Of a stretch of DNA of 64,000 nt, positions 12,405 through 25,100 are shown piece after piece. Below the pieces are notes generated by a model. It saw only the letters and a program-made list of their open reading frames with translations, had not been told where the DNA came from and made no database searches. Positions within the stretch are counted from its first letter, which is position 1; every line of letters starts with the position of its first letter. This stretch comes from Branchiostoma floridae (lineage: Eukaryota > Chordata > Leptocardii > Amphioxiformes > Branchiostomatidae): assembly GCF_000003815.2 (NCBI RefSeq), contig NC_049979.1, forward strand, positions 23,830,724 to 23,894,723. Reading direction: 5' to 3'. Made by a program: the position numbers and the translations under genes.

Positions 12405-13452
12405 AGTACCTGAGTATGGTCAGCAACCATTTCAGCAACAACGTAGCCTTTTTGTTCAAGTGCCTTAGAAAAAAGTACCCATACTGCACTTTGTATAGTA
12501 TGTTTTCATAGTTAATGGTAGTTGAACAAGGTGAAGTAAAATCACACATTTACAAATTGTGTTATGTTAGGTGTGGAAAAGCAGTTGCAATGAGCTTGTA
12601 TGATTGCTGCTATTCATTTATGAATGTAAATATCAGTTGATGGACAGTATTGTCTGTTTCACCCAGGCCATGGCTGGGTCTTTTGTATCCAAGTGTTTCT
12701 AGTAGTCTCTTTCACACTTGGATGATTGCCAGTGTTAGTAAAAAGACCAAGTAGGAGCTGTCACAAGGACCTGTTTCTCTGTCCCAAGATGGAAATTTGC
12801 CTGTAGGATAAAGAAGACAAAAATGTCACTTTCAAAAAATCTGAACTTCATGACATGAAACTAATGAATATGTATTTTTGTAAGCTTAGAATGACAATTG
12901 AACAACAAAAATCAACAATACGAGCTCGCAAACAAGGAGTAAGATAGAAAAATATTCAAAGGCAGAGACAGCACTGAACCAAACCAACTTTGTTATTTAC
13001 TTTGCTGGTCATGGCAACAGCTTTCAACTGTAGCTGTACCCATGAAAATTGAAAAGCTTTCACTGAGCTTGTTTTACATTTTTAACTTATAGAGGTAATC
13101 TATTTACTATGTTTTAAGTTGCCATGAAATTTAAAGACTACAGCATTTTGGTAATGTCTCAGGTTTGGACTTCGTCTGTGATCTTAAATTTTCTTTATGG
13201 CCTTGTATTGTGAACCAGCAGTGAAGAGACAAGGTGTTTTTCTGAGATGATAAGAAACTAAGAGGTGTTTTGATCTTGGATATGTTTGTGTAAGTTTAAA
13301 AAATGTTTTTTTTCTTCATATATATATAAAATGCATTACTCACATAATGTCAATGCACAAACAGAAAGCCATCCAGTATGTTATTTGCTGTAATTGACTC
13401 CTACTTCTTGAGGTAGATGTATATATACTATACAGTAATAAGCAAACAGTCC

Positions 13453-13458
13453 AATAAA
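13453..13458 (+). terminator. Poly(A) signal of FAM161
   Basis: AATAAA about 1.05 kb after the stop, in an A/T-rich 3' UTR without coding potential. No better signal lies between the stop and this site. Confidence 0.55.
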
Positions 13459-14151
13459 ACAGTGAAGTCTTTCAACTTTCAGCACAAGTCACGAGCCATT
13501 ATTGCCTACAAGAAAACTGGAGATATTGTTTTTGGTTTGTCTGTCTGTATGTCTGTTTGTTTTTCTGGATATTTATGGTCAGCATAACTTTAGAACCTCT
13601 AACGTTAGATCTTGATAGATTGTAATGACATTTAGTATATACATAGCTTTCAATGACTTACATATTCATAACTTATTTGTACTTGTAAAAAGCGTTAACA
13701 AGCATATCCTCAAGCAACGTGCAAGAAAATTCACAGCAGACGCCTATGATCTACCACCTAGAAGAAATAGACGGTCTCACAGCGCCCCCTATTAAGAATG
13801 GGTGGTATTGCAACAGTTCCTTAGGTATACAAACACTGAAACGGGGATTTTCGGTGTCTTTCTTCGCGATCCTTCACCGAATAAACAGCTTGTGAAGACA
13901 ACCCAAACAACTGTATTGTTGCTCCACACAGAAGAACTGCTGCTGAGAATCTTTATTCATCAGGATATTCGTTCCCGGCCACTTTCCTAAATTCTCCTCA
14001 TACCATTGAAGGAGGTAAAACCTCCTTGCTCATACACACACACACGAAAACGTATTCCTGGATTTGGACATTATCCTTATTTGAACAAGTATTTTCGTCA
14101 TTACAATGTGTACCAAACAGCATCAAAATTGCTTTGCCAAGTGCATCCTTA

Positions 14152-14207
14152 GCGTTTCGTGGCACCTTCGTGCAATAGGTCCTATTGCATGAGGTGCCAC
14201 GAAACGC
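14152..14207. repeat. 56-base hairpin (near-perfect inverted repeat)
   Basis: GCGTTTCGTGGCACCT (14152-14167) pairs with AGGTGCCACGAAACGC (14192-14207), and the inner TGCAATAGG pairs with CCTATTGCA (14181-14189). Only a few unpaired bases remain. It may be a short MITE remnant or a structured RNA. Nothing else identifies it. Confidence 0.8.
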
Positions 14208-15929
14208 GGCTGAAATCGCGGCAGTTCAACCCACATCCGCAAAACTAACTGTGGTCGCTAGGGGTCCCCACTGACACGTAAAGATCTGTATTAATAGATA
14301 CATGTATCTTACGTACTGCGAAATCGTAGTCCAAAGACGAGAAAAGTTGGAGAATAAGGGTCAAAGATTGCAAACTTGTTACTGAAAGTAGCAAGGAATT
14401 TCTAAGCTCCTTGAGATTTGCAATGACTTTGTTCTTTGAATCTGTCAGCCACGTTCAGGCAGTGCAGGACAGGTGCTCTCAACTGGACTCTTTACCCAGA
14501 GATTATGCTAAGTAGCTTATACTGTACTGTGTTATTAAATTGCAACTGAGCAACAATGAAGGCGTAATGAGATGTTTACTTTGTATGAGACTTTTCAAGC
14601 ACCATTCAACATAATGTTAAATCTGTTTATTCTTGTTTTGTGAAGCTTCCAACAAGTGCCTTATGTACACATCACCTAATGGGTTACAATGACATTTATT
14701 CGATAAGCAAGTGTTTCTGTTCTGTTATTCCTTCCAAGGATGTTTCTACCCATGGGTAGTAGCGACTATCCCACCAACAACTGATCACCAATATCAAGTA
14801 CTGATATGGCCATGGCATTTTGATTATGACAAGTACTTGTACACTGAAAGCTTTACAATAGCATCTATCTTTCAAAATAACAGAAGTGAAATTTTAGTAG
14901 TATTCAAAAGAATAGAAAACCAGCTTGCTTCAATTATATTCATGTACACTGTGCATGTATATATAACGTTATATATATCACAATAAAACACATGATTTAT
15001 ATACATTGGAACCACAGCATAAATTGCCTATCCCTTACAGGAGGCCATTGCAACTTGTCCCTAATCTCCATGCTGATGTAGAATGGCAAAATCATAACGT
15101 TTCCCAAACACCCAGGCCAGATGCTATGAGGAACTGAGATCTTGAAAAACGTTCAAATTTTGCCTTGCTACATCTGCTTGGAGATTAACATGTCTTGTAT
15201 CAATTCCTAACAATACCAATACATTTTCCCAGGCTTAAAACATTAGCAATACTATGTTTACTGAGACAACAATTACGTGTACCTTACTGTAAGGTACCAC
15301 AAGCAGTTTTTAAGCCTGACAAAAACGGATTCATCAAATTAATTTTCTTACCAATCTTTCCTTATCATCAAACATGGAAGATAAACAGGTTTTTATGACA
15401 ATGTTCAGGATCATCTAGAGTACAGTACAGAAAAGAACAGACTGCCAAGAAGCAGTGTATTGTCACATTCTGTTACAAAGAGAATCATGCAACAAACTTA
15501 AGACTGACCCATTGCACAATATCTGACACAGCTCCAACAAGTCACTCACTGGGCAATCAAGATACTGGTATATAAAAACAAAGGTGACAAGTTATATTTC
15601 TTACAGGGTCTACATGAGCAATACTACAATTGGTCCTATGTTTGACATTTGGTGAATATTTCAATGTTGGTTGGCATAATTATGTAAATTTTGTGCAGAT
15701 TATAAACAGCAATTACGCACACTGGATTTTGGCACAACTCTGTATGAGGTCCAAAGGTACAAAATACCGTGTAACTGACATTTTTGTCTAAAACTACCAT
15801 GAATGGTACAGTCCATATACTGAAATGTTCTGAAAACATCTTGCTTCTAAATATAGGCTGTAACGTCATAAACGAAATGGGGAAACACATCTGATGAAAT
15901 GGAGTTAATTGCCCTTTCCTTAAGCCTTT

Positions 15930-16211
15930 GGCCACACTGTCTTGATTATATGGATAACATCAGCACGCACAGTAATTTTTGTTCGGAAAAACAAAAACAT
16001 TTGAGGTCAAGTCTAAGAAGAAGATGTGAAAGGAGAATTTATTGTTTGGTTCTTTGTCACCAGTCATTTGTTCAACCTTCCTGACCGATTAGATTTCATA
16101 ATGAACTATTATGAAAGCAACTTTTTTTGCCAAACTTTTTTTCCTACACACACTTGCATCCCTTTTGGGGTGTCCAGAGGATGCCATCCACATAATCAAA
16201 TCAGTTTGACC
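15930..16211. mobile_element. Short Harbinger-like MITE, second copy
   Basis: The left end GGCCACACTGTCTTGATTAT and the right end (reverse complement GGTCAAACTGATTTGATTAT) form diverged terminal inverted repeats of about 38 bases. They match the ends of the element at 17864-18666. The right flank is TTA; the left flank is TTT, so the target duplication is no longer exact. The element is about 282 bases. Confidence 0.7.
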
Positions 16212-16421
16212 TTACTTACAACTAAGCAACAGGAGTAATTCACAGATAGTAAAAATTTGCATTGCCTAATGCCCTGCTAGATACTGTACAATGCAGGCCA
16301 CAATTAAAGATTTGACAAGACATCAAATAAATAATAATACAAGCCATGTTACTCACCTAAGGTACCTTTTACACATATATGTATGGAGACATTGCCATAT
16401 GAAATTTAGTAACGATATCAC

Positions 16422-16427
16422 TTTATT
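16422..16427 (-). terminator. Candidate poly(A) signal of ATG2
   Basis: AATAAA on the minus strand, 214 bases past the ATG2 stop. A second minus-strand AATAAA occurs at 16038-16043. Either could be used. Confidence 0.45.
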
Positions 16428-16640
16428 CAATATGTTAGAATTAAGTGCAGATAAAACTATGCATATAAAAAAGTTATAAAGTAAGGTATGATAATAAAAA
16501 AGCAGCTTACAAAGTACACCAGTTTGGTGTGCTCAAGTCTTTTGTCTGGTAGTACACGTAGATAGCCTTGGACAATGATTCTTTTGACCTGAAGCAGCAC
16601 AATGGTTCGTTGACATCAGCAACATTTGAACAACAAAAAG

Positions 16641-19192
16641 CTATTTTTGCTCCTCAGACCGCCACTTTTCAGAGGCCTCGCGCCGTGCGTCTGGCAGGAA
16701 CTGGTTGCGAACTCCACCGATGACATTAGAGGTGGCCTCTGTGGCCAGGATGACAGGTTTGACCATGGTGGGGGGGATCTGTCGCAGCACACCTCCCACC
16801 GCCCCCGTCACACCCTTCTGCTCATGCTGCTCCGCCGCCACACGGTAGATGGTGTGAGCTGTGTCCGTAACACCCTGGGAGGAAAAATACAACCAGTCTT
16901 CAGCACAAATATGCACTTTGTTATCATTTGTTTATCTGTTCATTTGTTCGAGCCATTGTTGGTGTGCTGTGTCAGTAGCAAGGCAGAAGCAGAAGTTGCT
17001 AGTCCTTCCTCTTTTGCATGCTTGAAACACCTCAAATATGGAAGCCCTATTTTACATTTCTCCCAAAAGACAGGTGCAGTCCTAATGAAGATTCCTAAGT
17101 CAGGCAAGTGAGTCCTTATAATCTTTTAGGCAACTATTTAAATTCGAATACTGAGAATCCCCTACTGCCTTACCTCCCTGACCACATTGTAAGCCTTAGT
17201 GACGCCCTCTCGCACGTCGGCAGGCTGTTGTGCCATGCGGTGCTGGATGAAGGCCCCCTGTCCCAGCTTCCTGACGCTGGGTCCTGACGACAACATGTCG
17301 TACGTGAACTCTGCTGCCGTCTGGATGGACTGCACAACGCGATTGGTCAGCTCCAGGGTCGCCATGGCGGTGGACGTGGCGAAGGAGCTCGCTCCTCTCT
17401 GCAGACCTCGGACGATGCGACCATCTTTACGGTACTGTTCAATAGGCAGCCACACTAGGTCCACTATACCTTGGACTGGATGGAATAATGAAAGGTTTTC
17501 ATGAAACCAGGAATTTGCTGCATGGTTCAAGTGCAAAAAAATTTGGAAAGAAGCAAAAAAAATTAAGGCAAATGAATGAAGAAAGTGCCTATAGTTACCA
17601 ATTTGTACTAGAGAATGCATAGGTCCTACACCACCCAGGATCCCAGGAAGCTGGTTTTTCCTGATGTCCTCCCCCCACTCTGTCACAGCATAGGCCACCA
17701 TCTTGTCATACCCCAGCAGCCTGGACACACACAGAACAGGATCAAAATTTGCTACACAGGGAATGTATCTACTTACTAAGCTATGTACAGTTCACTTTGG
17801 AATTGAGTGAAATAGGATGTGGAGAAGTGTTCTCACTGCATCGTTCACAAAATTAATACATTAGGCCACACTGACTTAATTTTATGGATGACATCCGCGC
17901 GCGCATTGATTTTCGCCTGTTCTAAAAAAAAAACTAAAAACTGTGGCCACATATCGCCCCATTTTCAACGTTGACTAGGTTCTCTTATGCCGAGAAAGGG
18001 AGTTTACCGACGAAAGGAGATTGCTGTGGAAAGGAATTTGCCCACGTCCATGCCGATTGCGTCTAAGTGTTTTTAATTGGGCTTTCAACTTGCCGAAATA
18101 TCGATATCACAGGCTTCGAGACGGGGCAAACTCTTCTCCACGGCAAACTCCCTTCCTCGGCAAACTCCCTTTCCCTACTCTCGTAGCAGAGGTTGGTGGG
18201 GAAAATCGTTACCTTTTCCGTATGTGCAGAATTTTTCAACCACCAACCTCCTTGGTGGGGAGGGTGGTCGAAAAATACTGCACATAGGGAAAAGGTCACG
18301 ATTTCCCCCACCAACCTCTGCTTGGAGAGTACTCTTTCCTGGCATAAGAGACATAGCCAACGTTTAAAATCACGAACCAGTGCCCCCCAAAAAGCCAGTC
18401 CCGCTCGAAGTCTGCGACGGAGGCTACCTTGTTCCTTCTTTAAACAAGAATGTCAATAAAAACATGATTGAAATGGCGACGATTGTCTATTACAGTATTA
18501 CTGTAGGTGTACAAGACATACCAAGCATGGGAAACAATGGTCTGGATGTTTAGTCCGTGGTTTAGCAGCACTTTTTATTTTTGCTGGATTTTTCTTTTTT
18601 GCGCCCGCGCGCATTAGTTGTGGGGTCTCCAGAGGATGTCATCCATAAAATTAAGTCGGTGTGGCCTTAAGGCAAACAATAAGCTGATGAGGGGCTGCTA
18701 GAAAATCTCCAACTCCAGGCAGTACTAAGGCGATGGCCCCCTGATTCAAGGACTAAGACATGCAGCTGTTTGCATTAAAAATCGACTTACCCATGTCTGT
18801 AGTTGAGTCTTCTCAGCTTCAACTCAGAGTTGTTGAGTTGACTGAGTCCTAGCAGCAAACCTGCAAATGCACCCTACAAAAGGAGATTGAACAAATATCA
18901 CAAAAAGTTCATTTATTGTACCATTGCAATTCCCCTGTTTTTGACAAGCACAATGAACTGCAGACCAATACCCAACGGCTGCAACCCTTTCCAGTAGCAT
19001 GCATGCTGGGTAAGGTGGGATTCAATCTCAGGGCTTCTTGGCCCAGAGGTAGGGTCACTAATGACAGAACTATGCACCCTACTTCAAATTGATGTGATGT
19101 GAAAAAAAAGAGGAAGACAAACCTGTTCCATGTCTACCCTCTTCCCATGGTAGTCTAGTCTGATGGGCACCTCAGGAGAAAAGGTGAACTCT
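16641..19192 (-). other. ATG2: ATG2 exons 39-43: conserved C-terminal domain
   Basis: Residues 1893-2161 carry the most conserved part of the family: EVPIRLDYHGKRVDMEQ, KNQLPGILGGVGPMHS, VWLPIEQYRKDGRIVRGLQ, QQPADVREGVTKAY and the final GAVGGVLRQIPPTMVKP. The stop at 16641-16643 follows EKWRSEEQK. This part contains the amphipathic segment that binds membranes and lipid droplets in human ATG2A. A Harbinger-like MITE sits in the intron between exons 40 and 41. Confidence 0.92.
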
Positions 19193-22100
19193 CTGGAGGC
19201 GGATACAAACAGACACATTTATGCAAATCATATTCTGTTTCTCACACTACATGGTCAGCATTTTGGAAAATAACAGCTCGAGGGAAAACATAGTGAAGCC
19301 TGATTATTCACTGTGTCTTATACAAATGGAGCAAAGACATATGTGCACAATAAGGTGTCCTTCATGAGTTACTTCTTGACATAGTAGTTAAAATATATAC
19401 ATGGGTATGTTCCTATTGTTCCTACAGGTAAACTAAACGGATGTTCTGTTATTCAATGTTGGGCATATTTACCCTACATCATGTACTTAACAAATTATCA
19501 TATACTACACACTCAATCCCTTTTTATGGCAAATGTGTACCTCTGACCTAGCACACAGCTATAAAACACTGCCTGCTAATTTCATCACACCTGTTAGTGC
19601 AGCCTTTTACTTTTTGGGTTGGAACTCTTTTAGGGTACGAACTCTGAAGTAATACATGAATGAGACCCTAACCTGAAGAAGATTGGTCCAGCAGGACTGG
19701 AGTCCGACTGCCCACTGCCCCTGGAGGACGTCATGCTGGAGTCTGTACCCTCTGCCCCCCTGACTGTGTCCTCACCCCCCACATCACTGTACAGGGGAGA
19801 CCCCACCAGCATGACTGGGCTGGGTGGGGAGGCCTGCAGGGGGCTGGCACTGGTGTCTACTGCATCTGGGACAACAGGGGGACAACTACTGTTGGCAATG
19901 GATCTAAGTGCCTCAGACATACTGTTGGTACCTCAAATATATAGTCTGTGTAACACAAACTCAGCTGTCTACAGTTGTCACTGGCCCCTAGCTCGGAGGC
20001 CAGTCATCAACCATTTTACCTCAGTACCTTGAGTGTTTTTCTCAGGTTTGATTGTCTTGCCTTCATCTGTAGATTGTTCTTTAATTAATGTACAGTTCAT
20101 TTATCAACTTAAAGGCATATCATACAAAACAGCTAAATGAAAAAAGAAAACTGATTTTTTTCATTCTCATTATAATGCCACCAGTAAATAAACAAATTTA
20201 CATGTCAAAACAACATTGATCACATACCAGGGCAGGCACCGCTTTCATCAGCAAGCTCGGCAAAAAAGTCTCTCAGGAAGTTGATGGCATCCTGCATGAA
20301 ACAGCAAGAAAAAAACTGTTAAACATGAGGTCTATGTTCTTACTCATCATGTTGTATAGCCTACAGCTTAAGTCAGCAAGAGGATATTTTTAAAGAAAGG
20401 ATTAAGCAGTGCAAAATGTCACCATGACACACCAATTAACATGCTGCAGAGGTTATTAGAGTACCTGATACAACTATGCAACACTCAAATAACAGTATCA
20501 GTATCAAGAGCTGTTCTATTCACAAGAACACACACCATGACAAACAAACTTGCAAGCCAAAAACAATACTTCCGTTCCCGTGGAGGTAATGAGGTACCTG
20601 ATCTATGTTGAGTCTAAGCGGCAGGAGGGACACCCTGAGGCAGCACTCCTGGGCCTTCAGATGGGGGTCCGGTCGGATGTGTAGGGCCTTGATCATCACC
20701 TGTAATGGTCAACCATAAGAATACATGACAACTTGCATCTTCTAGTTTTACTTCATAGGTGATATCATAATAATACCTAATATGATAAGATGAACAAGTG
20801 TAATTTCTCAAACACCACTTGGATGCAAAAAAGGCACCCCTCCAACATTCACATACACACAGTCACATACTTCTATGATATGCTCTTGCCTCTTCCACTA
20901 TACTAAGGCGGCAATTGCTAAGCATATGTCTGGGTGACCAATATGGCATTTGCATGACCCTTGATCTTATAATTGGAAAATGACACATGATGCAAAAGAA
21001 TGATTTGAAAGGCAAAAAAAGCAGACAAAATGGCTTCTTTGTTGATGACATTTGCACAGGGCTCTAGCCAGCCTCCGTTTTTCCGTCAATTGACGGAAAT
21101 TTGCTGCGTGTGACGGAAAAATTTTAAAACCAATCCGTCAACCTTGACGGACAAAAATCCTTGGTGGAAGCTACAGGCGGCTTGGGGACATCGTCCAAGG
21201 CCGTAAAAGCCACACACTGTTTTTTTTGCTATTGTTATTATTGTTGACGATGTGTGTCAGCGCCCTCTCGCATACGATAATCTCATTAAAAAACAGTTTT
21301 TCAACGTCTCAGTTCAGTCTTTCTAACTCCTGGAACAGTGTTTTTGCGGATTTCGCGACAATGGGAATTGGCTGACGGAAAAAAAATTTGAGCTGGCTAG
21401 AGCCCTGCATTTGCAATCTATCAAATGTTTTGGAAGAACCAATTAACAGGAGAGATAGACTGACCATGTTGGCGTGAGCCTGTTTGGGCCTGGCCTCGGA
21501 GGTGTACTGATACAGGAACTTGTTGATCTGTGAGGAGGCCAGCCTGTCCCTGATCTCCAGCTCCGTGATGATCAGCACCTGGCGCGACGCCTGCTCTGTA
21601 TCCTCGGGGAACACCTCGTGTTGTAATCGCACCTGGAACACAAACCACTGGATGGTTAGGGGTAATATCAAAGCAGTCATATAGTAGAGTAAAGATCTTA
21701 CTGAGGGCTGGGACTGAAATTATACACCTGTACTAGCCCAAGAAAACACATATTTCTACGCGAAATGGACTAGAAGTTGAAAAAATAAGGTGTCCTCTAA
21801 CAAAGATTGTAAGGACGTCAATCCACTCAGAACATGCAAGGTGCACTCCAACTATTTCATGGAGGCCTGTGTAGTACAAGTAGAAGCATATGAGATACTG
21901 TGAAATACAGAACAGTTCAGAACACCCATATTAAACATTATCGAGGCTTAGGTATGAAATAAAGACTGACACATCAAGTATTGTTCAGTGTAAGCACAAG
22001 TCATATCACGTATTGACTGGACATAACTACAGTAATTAAGCATTTACTAACCTTGTTCATCTGCAGCTCCACATGCACGTCCGTGTCCCTGCCCGGACCC

Positions 22101-25100
22101 CCCCTGGCCTGCCAGCCCAGCCGCCCGTGTCTGCTGTAGCTGTCCCGCTGGGAACCTGCCTTAGCTGGGGAGTGCTGAGGACTTCTCACATACCTACACA
22201 TACAGCAAACATGGCAGTAGTCACTCCCTAATCTTAGCAAGGGACTGGTGATTGACAAGATCCAAACTTGTGATAAATAATGGAAACAAAGTTGTAAAGA
22301 CAAGCAACAAAAAGGAATGATACGTACTGCATGTTGCCATGTGTTGGGCTGGGGTTGGCACTGCTGGAACGACTCCCTTTGGAAAGGAATGAGAAACCAT
22401 GATGGATTAGTATGCAGATTTCCTCACTTTCTTATCATTTGATGGATTGATACACACACTTCCACACCTTATCATTTGACATTTATTGAGCCTATAATAG
22501 TGGTGAGTTTTAATTTAAGTTTGTTTTTTGTAATTCAGGAGGTAAGCATATAAAATCTTTATAATAACATTTGTGTACCTTTAGCAGCTGTTCTATCGTG
22601 TGGCTTGCCGAAGTCACAGCCCCCGTACATGTGCCACACGACAGACATCTCCCTGAGCGTGTACCTCAGCACGGCCGGGGGGAAGTGGTCGGGCGCCTTC
22701 AGCAGGTCTGACTTCCCCAGGGGCTGGCTGAAGTGGTTATCCTCCACCCTGATGGCATCTTCTGTCAGCACACGGACCTCCGGCTCACCATGTCTGGGCT
22801 ACAGGGGACAATAGTGTCTACATTTAATCATCTTAACTTGACTTAGACACATGTGTACCAATCATCACGCAGCCTGTTTCATTCTTCTAACCACCCGTTA
22901 CAAAGTATAATCAAGCCTGTACTAGACGTAGCTCACCATGTCTGGGCTAGAGGTGGAACATGACACCAGGATAGTGTTAAAACCTTAATCAGCTTTGCTT
23001 AACCCTGCTGGAAAGACAAACTAAAGCAAGAGAAAGGCAAGCTCTCTATCTTCATGTCTATCTTGTCCCCCCAATGATCATATGGTACATCATAGTCAAG
23101 GGACTATGTAGGTAGGTAGGTAAGTCAAATGTAAACTTATCATCACACCACCTGTTTCAATCTACTAGTACCGCCTGTAACAAAGTACAGTCGAAATTTG
23201 TCCTAGTGGCCATCTCTACATAAGGACCACTTGGCCACTGATATACAGTCAAAGGTATTATAGTTTATGGGTAAAATCTTTTTCAGCAGAATTTTTAACT
23301 CTCTGACAAAGACTTGATAAAAACCTAAGCTACTAGGTGCTCACCATGATGCCAAGTCCAGGGTCATCAATGATACAGAAATCCTCATCCCTGTCATCGC
23401 TCCAGTCCTCAACACTGTCAGCAGCACTGCCAGAGTCGTCCTCAGTCGCCACAGATGAAGGTGGGAGGGGGGCGCGGGACTGGCCATTCTCATCTGGGAA
23501 CAAGAACATGGTGGAGGGTGGGGACTGGGTCAGGCTAGAGGGCTCACTGCCGGGACCTGTAGACTGGGCTAGGTGGAGACAGTAAGAGGCACAACATCAC
23601 CCCACTGCCACTGACTGGACCAACCGGACCTGGACTCGCATCACTCTAACACTCTGGAGACTTTCTGTAAATTCATTTACTTTTGCTGTGGTAGTACTCT
23701 AATACAGTAGAAATACCTTGTAAACACATACATTCACATCTTTACAGTAAGAAATTTTGAGAAATGCAACACGGATATCAGAAAGGTTGATAGACCGTTC
23801 ATTTAAAAAAAACAACTACATTGTATGTGTGGAGCAAAGAGTGCCATGCAGTTGTATGAAAGGATGCGAGGAGACCATGCATGAAAGCTTATGATAGCCA
23901 CTACATGTGTACTGGCACACACCCGGAGTGGTCTGATATGGCACAGCGGCAGAGGATGCGTGAAGAGAGGAGGAAAGAGTTCTCTTGTCTGACAGAGGAC
24001 TGGACTGCAGGGTCATGCTGGGGTCCAGACCAGCTTCTGTAGGGGGAATGTGTATGGCATCATATGGTATCCTAGTACCAGTACATATCGTTAACAATAA
24101 TCCACATCAAGGAAGACGTAGGTCTAGTAGCAAAAAACAAAGCCTATTCTGTCTGACCTTTAACATGTTTCATCTCCAGACAGAAATATCATCAAAGATA
24201 TAGAACACATTCATACTCACCTGGAACCAGTATGTTCTCAATGTAGTTTGTCTGGATGAGCTTTTAATGTCTGAAGACACATTCCTTATCAATGTGACTT
24301 ACAATGCTCAAGAATACATATCGAAGATTCAAAATGTTTTTTTTTTTACTAGGATAGCCTATAACAGTGAGAGTTGACTTTGATAAGAACACGTACCACC
24401 ATTGACATCCCACACGTCCATCATGGCCTCCTCCATCTGGTCCTGTACATGGTCCAGCACCTGTGGGATGGGGCTGTCTGAGCGGGGTCTGGACTGGGAC
24501 GGCTGTCTCTGCAGGGGTAGGCAACATGATGGTTTAGGTGAAACTGCTACATCATGTTTGGACAAGTGATTCTAGAAGTAGAAGGTTTATATTGTACATG
24601 CATTAAACCTGTTGCACATACAATTGACTTTTTTGCTTGCCAAGGCCAGGTGATTATGTGCCCTGCAAAAGGTAGATAAAGGTAAACTTTAAGGTAGTCC
24701 AATAGCCTTTTTGAGACTGTAGAGGCAGGGGGATGCTATCCACTGTGTTCAGAGCCCATCCTTCTCCTTTACGTTTTACCTCCCTTACCAAAGCCAGGAG
24801 GCCATTCTACATCTGGGTGGAAGGAGGATTTTCATGTTTAAGTGTCTTTCCTAAGGATTCAATGTCTGGTCAGGGAAGCCAACAACCAAAACTGTGACCT
24901 CTCAGTTTTGTGTCTGCTAAACTAGCTACTAGGCCATTTAATGCCACACGATATTTACAGTGTATTAGATAGCTTCAGGACCATTCAACTACATTAGACC
25001 AGACCTATCTAGTGTACCTTTCTCCTGATCTCCTCACTAGACTCCATCTCCTCCACCCTGAGGTCCCCATCCTCAGCTAAGTACTGCAGCAGTGCAGTCA

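Larger units (their letters stand above)
12405..16640. other. Intergenic region between FAM161 and ATG2 (convergent 3' ends)
   Basis: The left kilobase is FAM161 3' UTR. From about 13500 to 16640 only short open frames occur, none with recognisable protein similarity. The region holds a perfect-arm hairpin at 14152-14207 and a Harbinger-like MITE at 15930-16211. The right end should be ATG2 3' UTR, with a minus-strand AATAAA at 16422-16427, 214 bases after the ATG2 stop. Confidence 0.6.

Noticed and set aside
18021-18459. Several overlapping open frames on both strands
   Set aside because: They lie inside the Harbinger-like MITE with its internal hairpin, which explains the mirrored frames.
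21720-21860. CCCAAGAAAACACAT block shared with 5527, considered as a repeat family
   Set aside because: Similarity beyond the 15-base block is too weak by eye to define an element.
22925-22960. Second copy of the ATG2 exon 32 acceptor region (CTCACCATGTCTGGGCTA)
   Set aside because: A short intron duplication only. The rest of the exon is not repeated, and the real exon at 22579-22798 keeps the frame.
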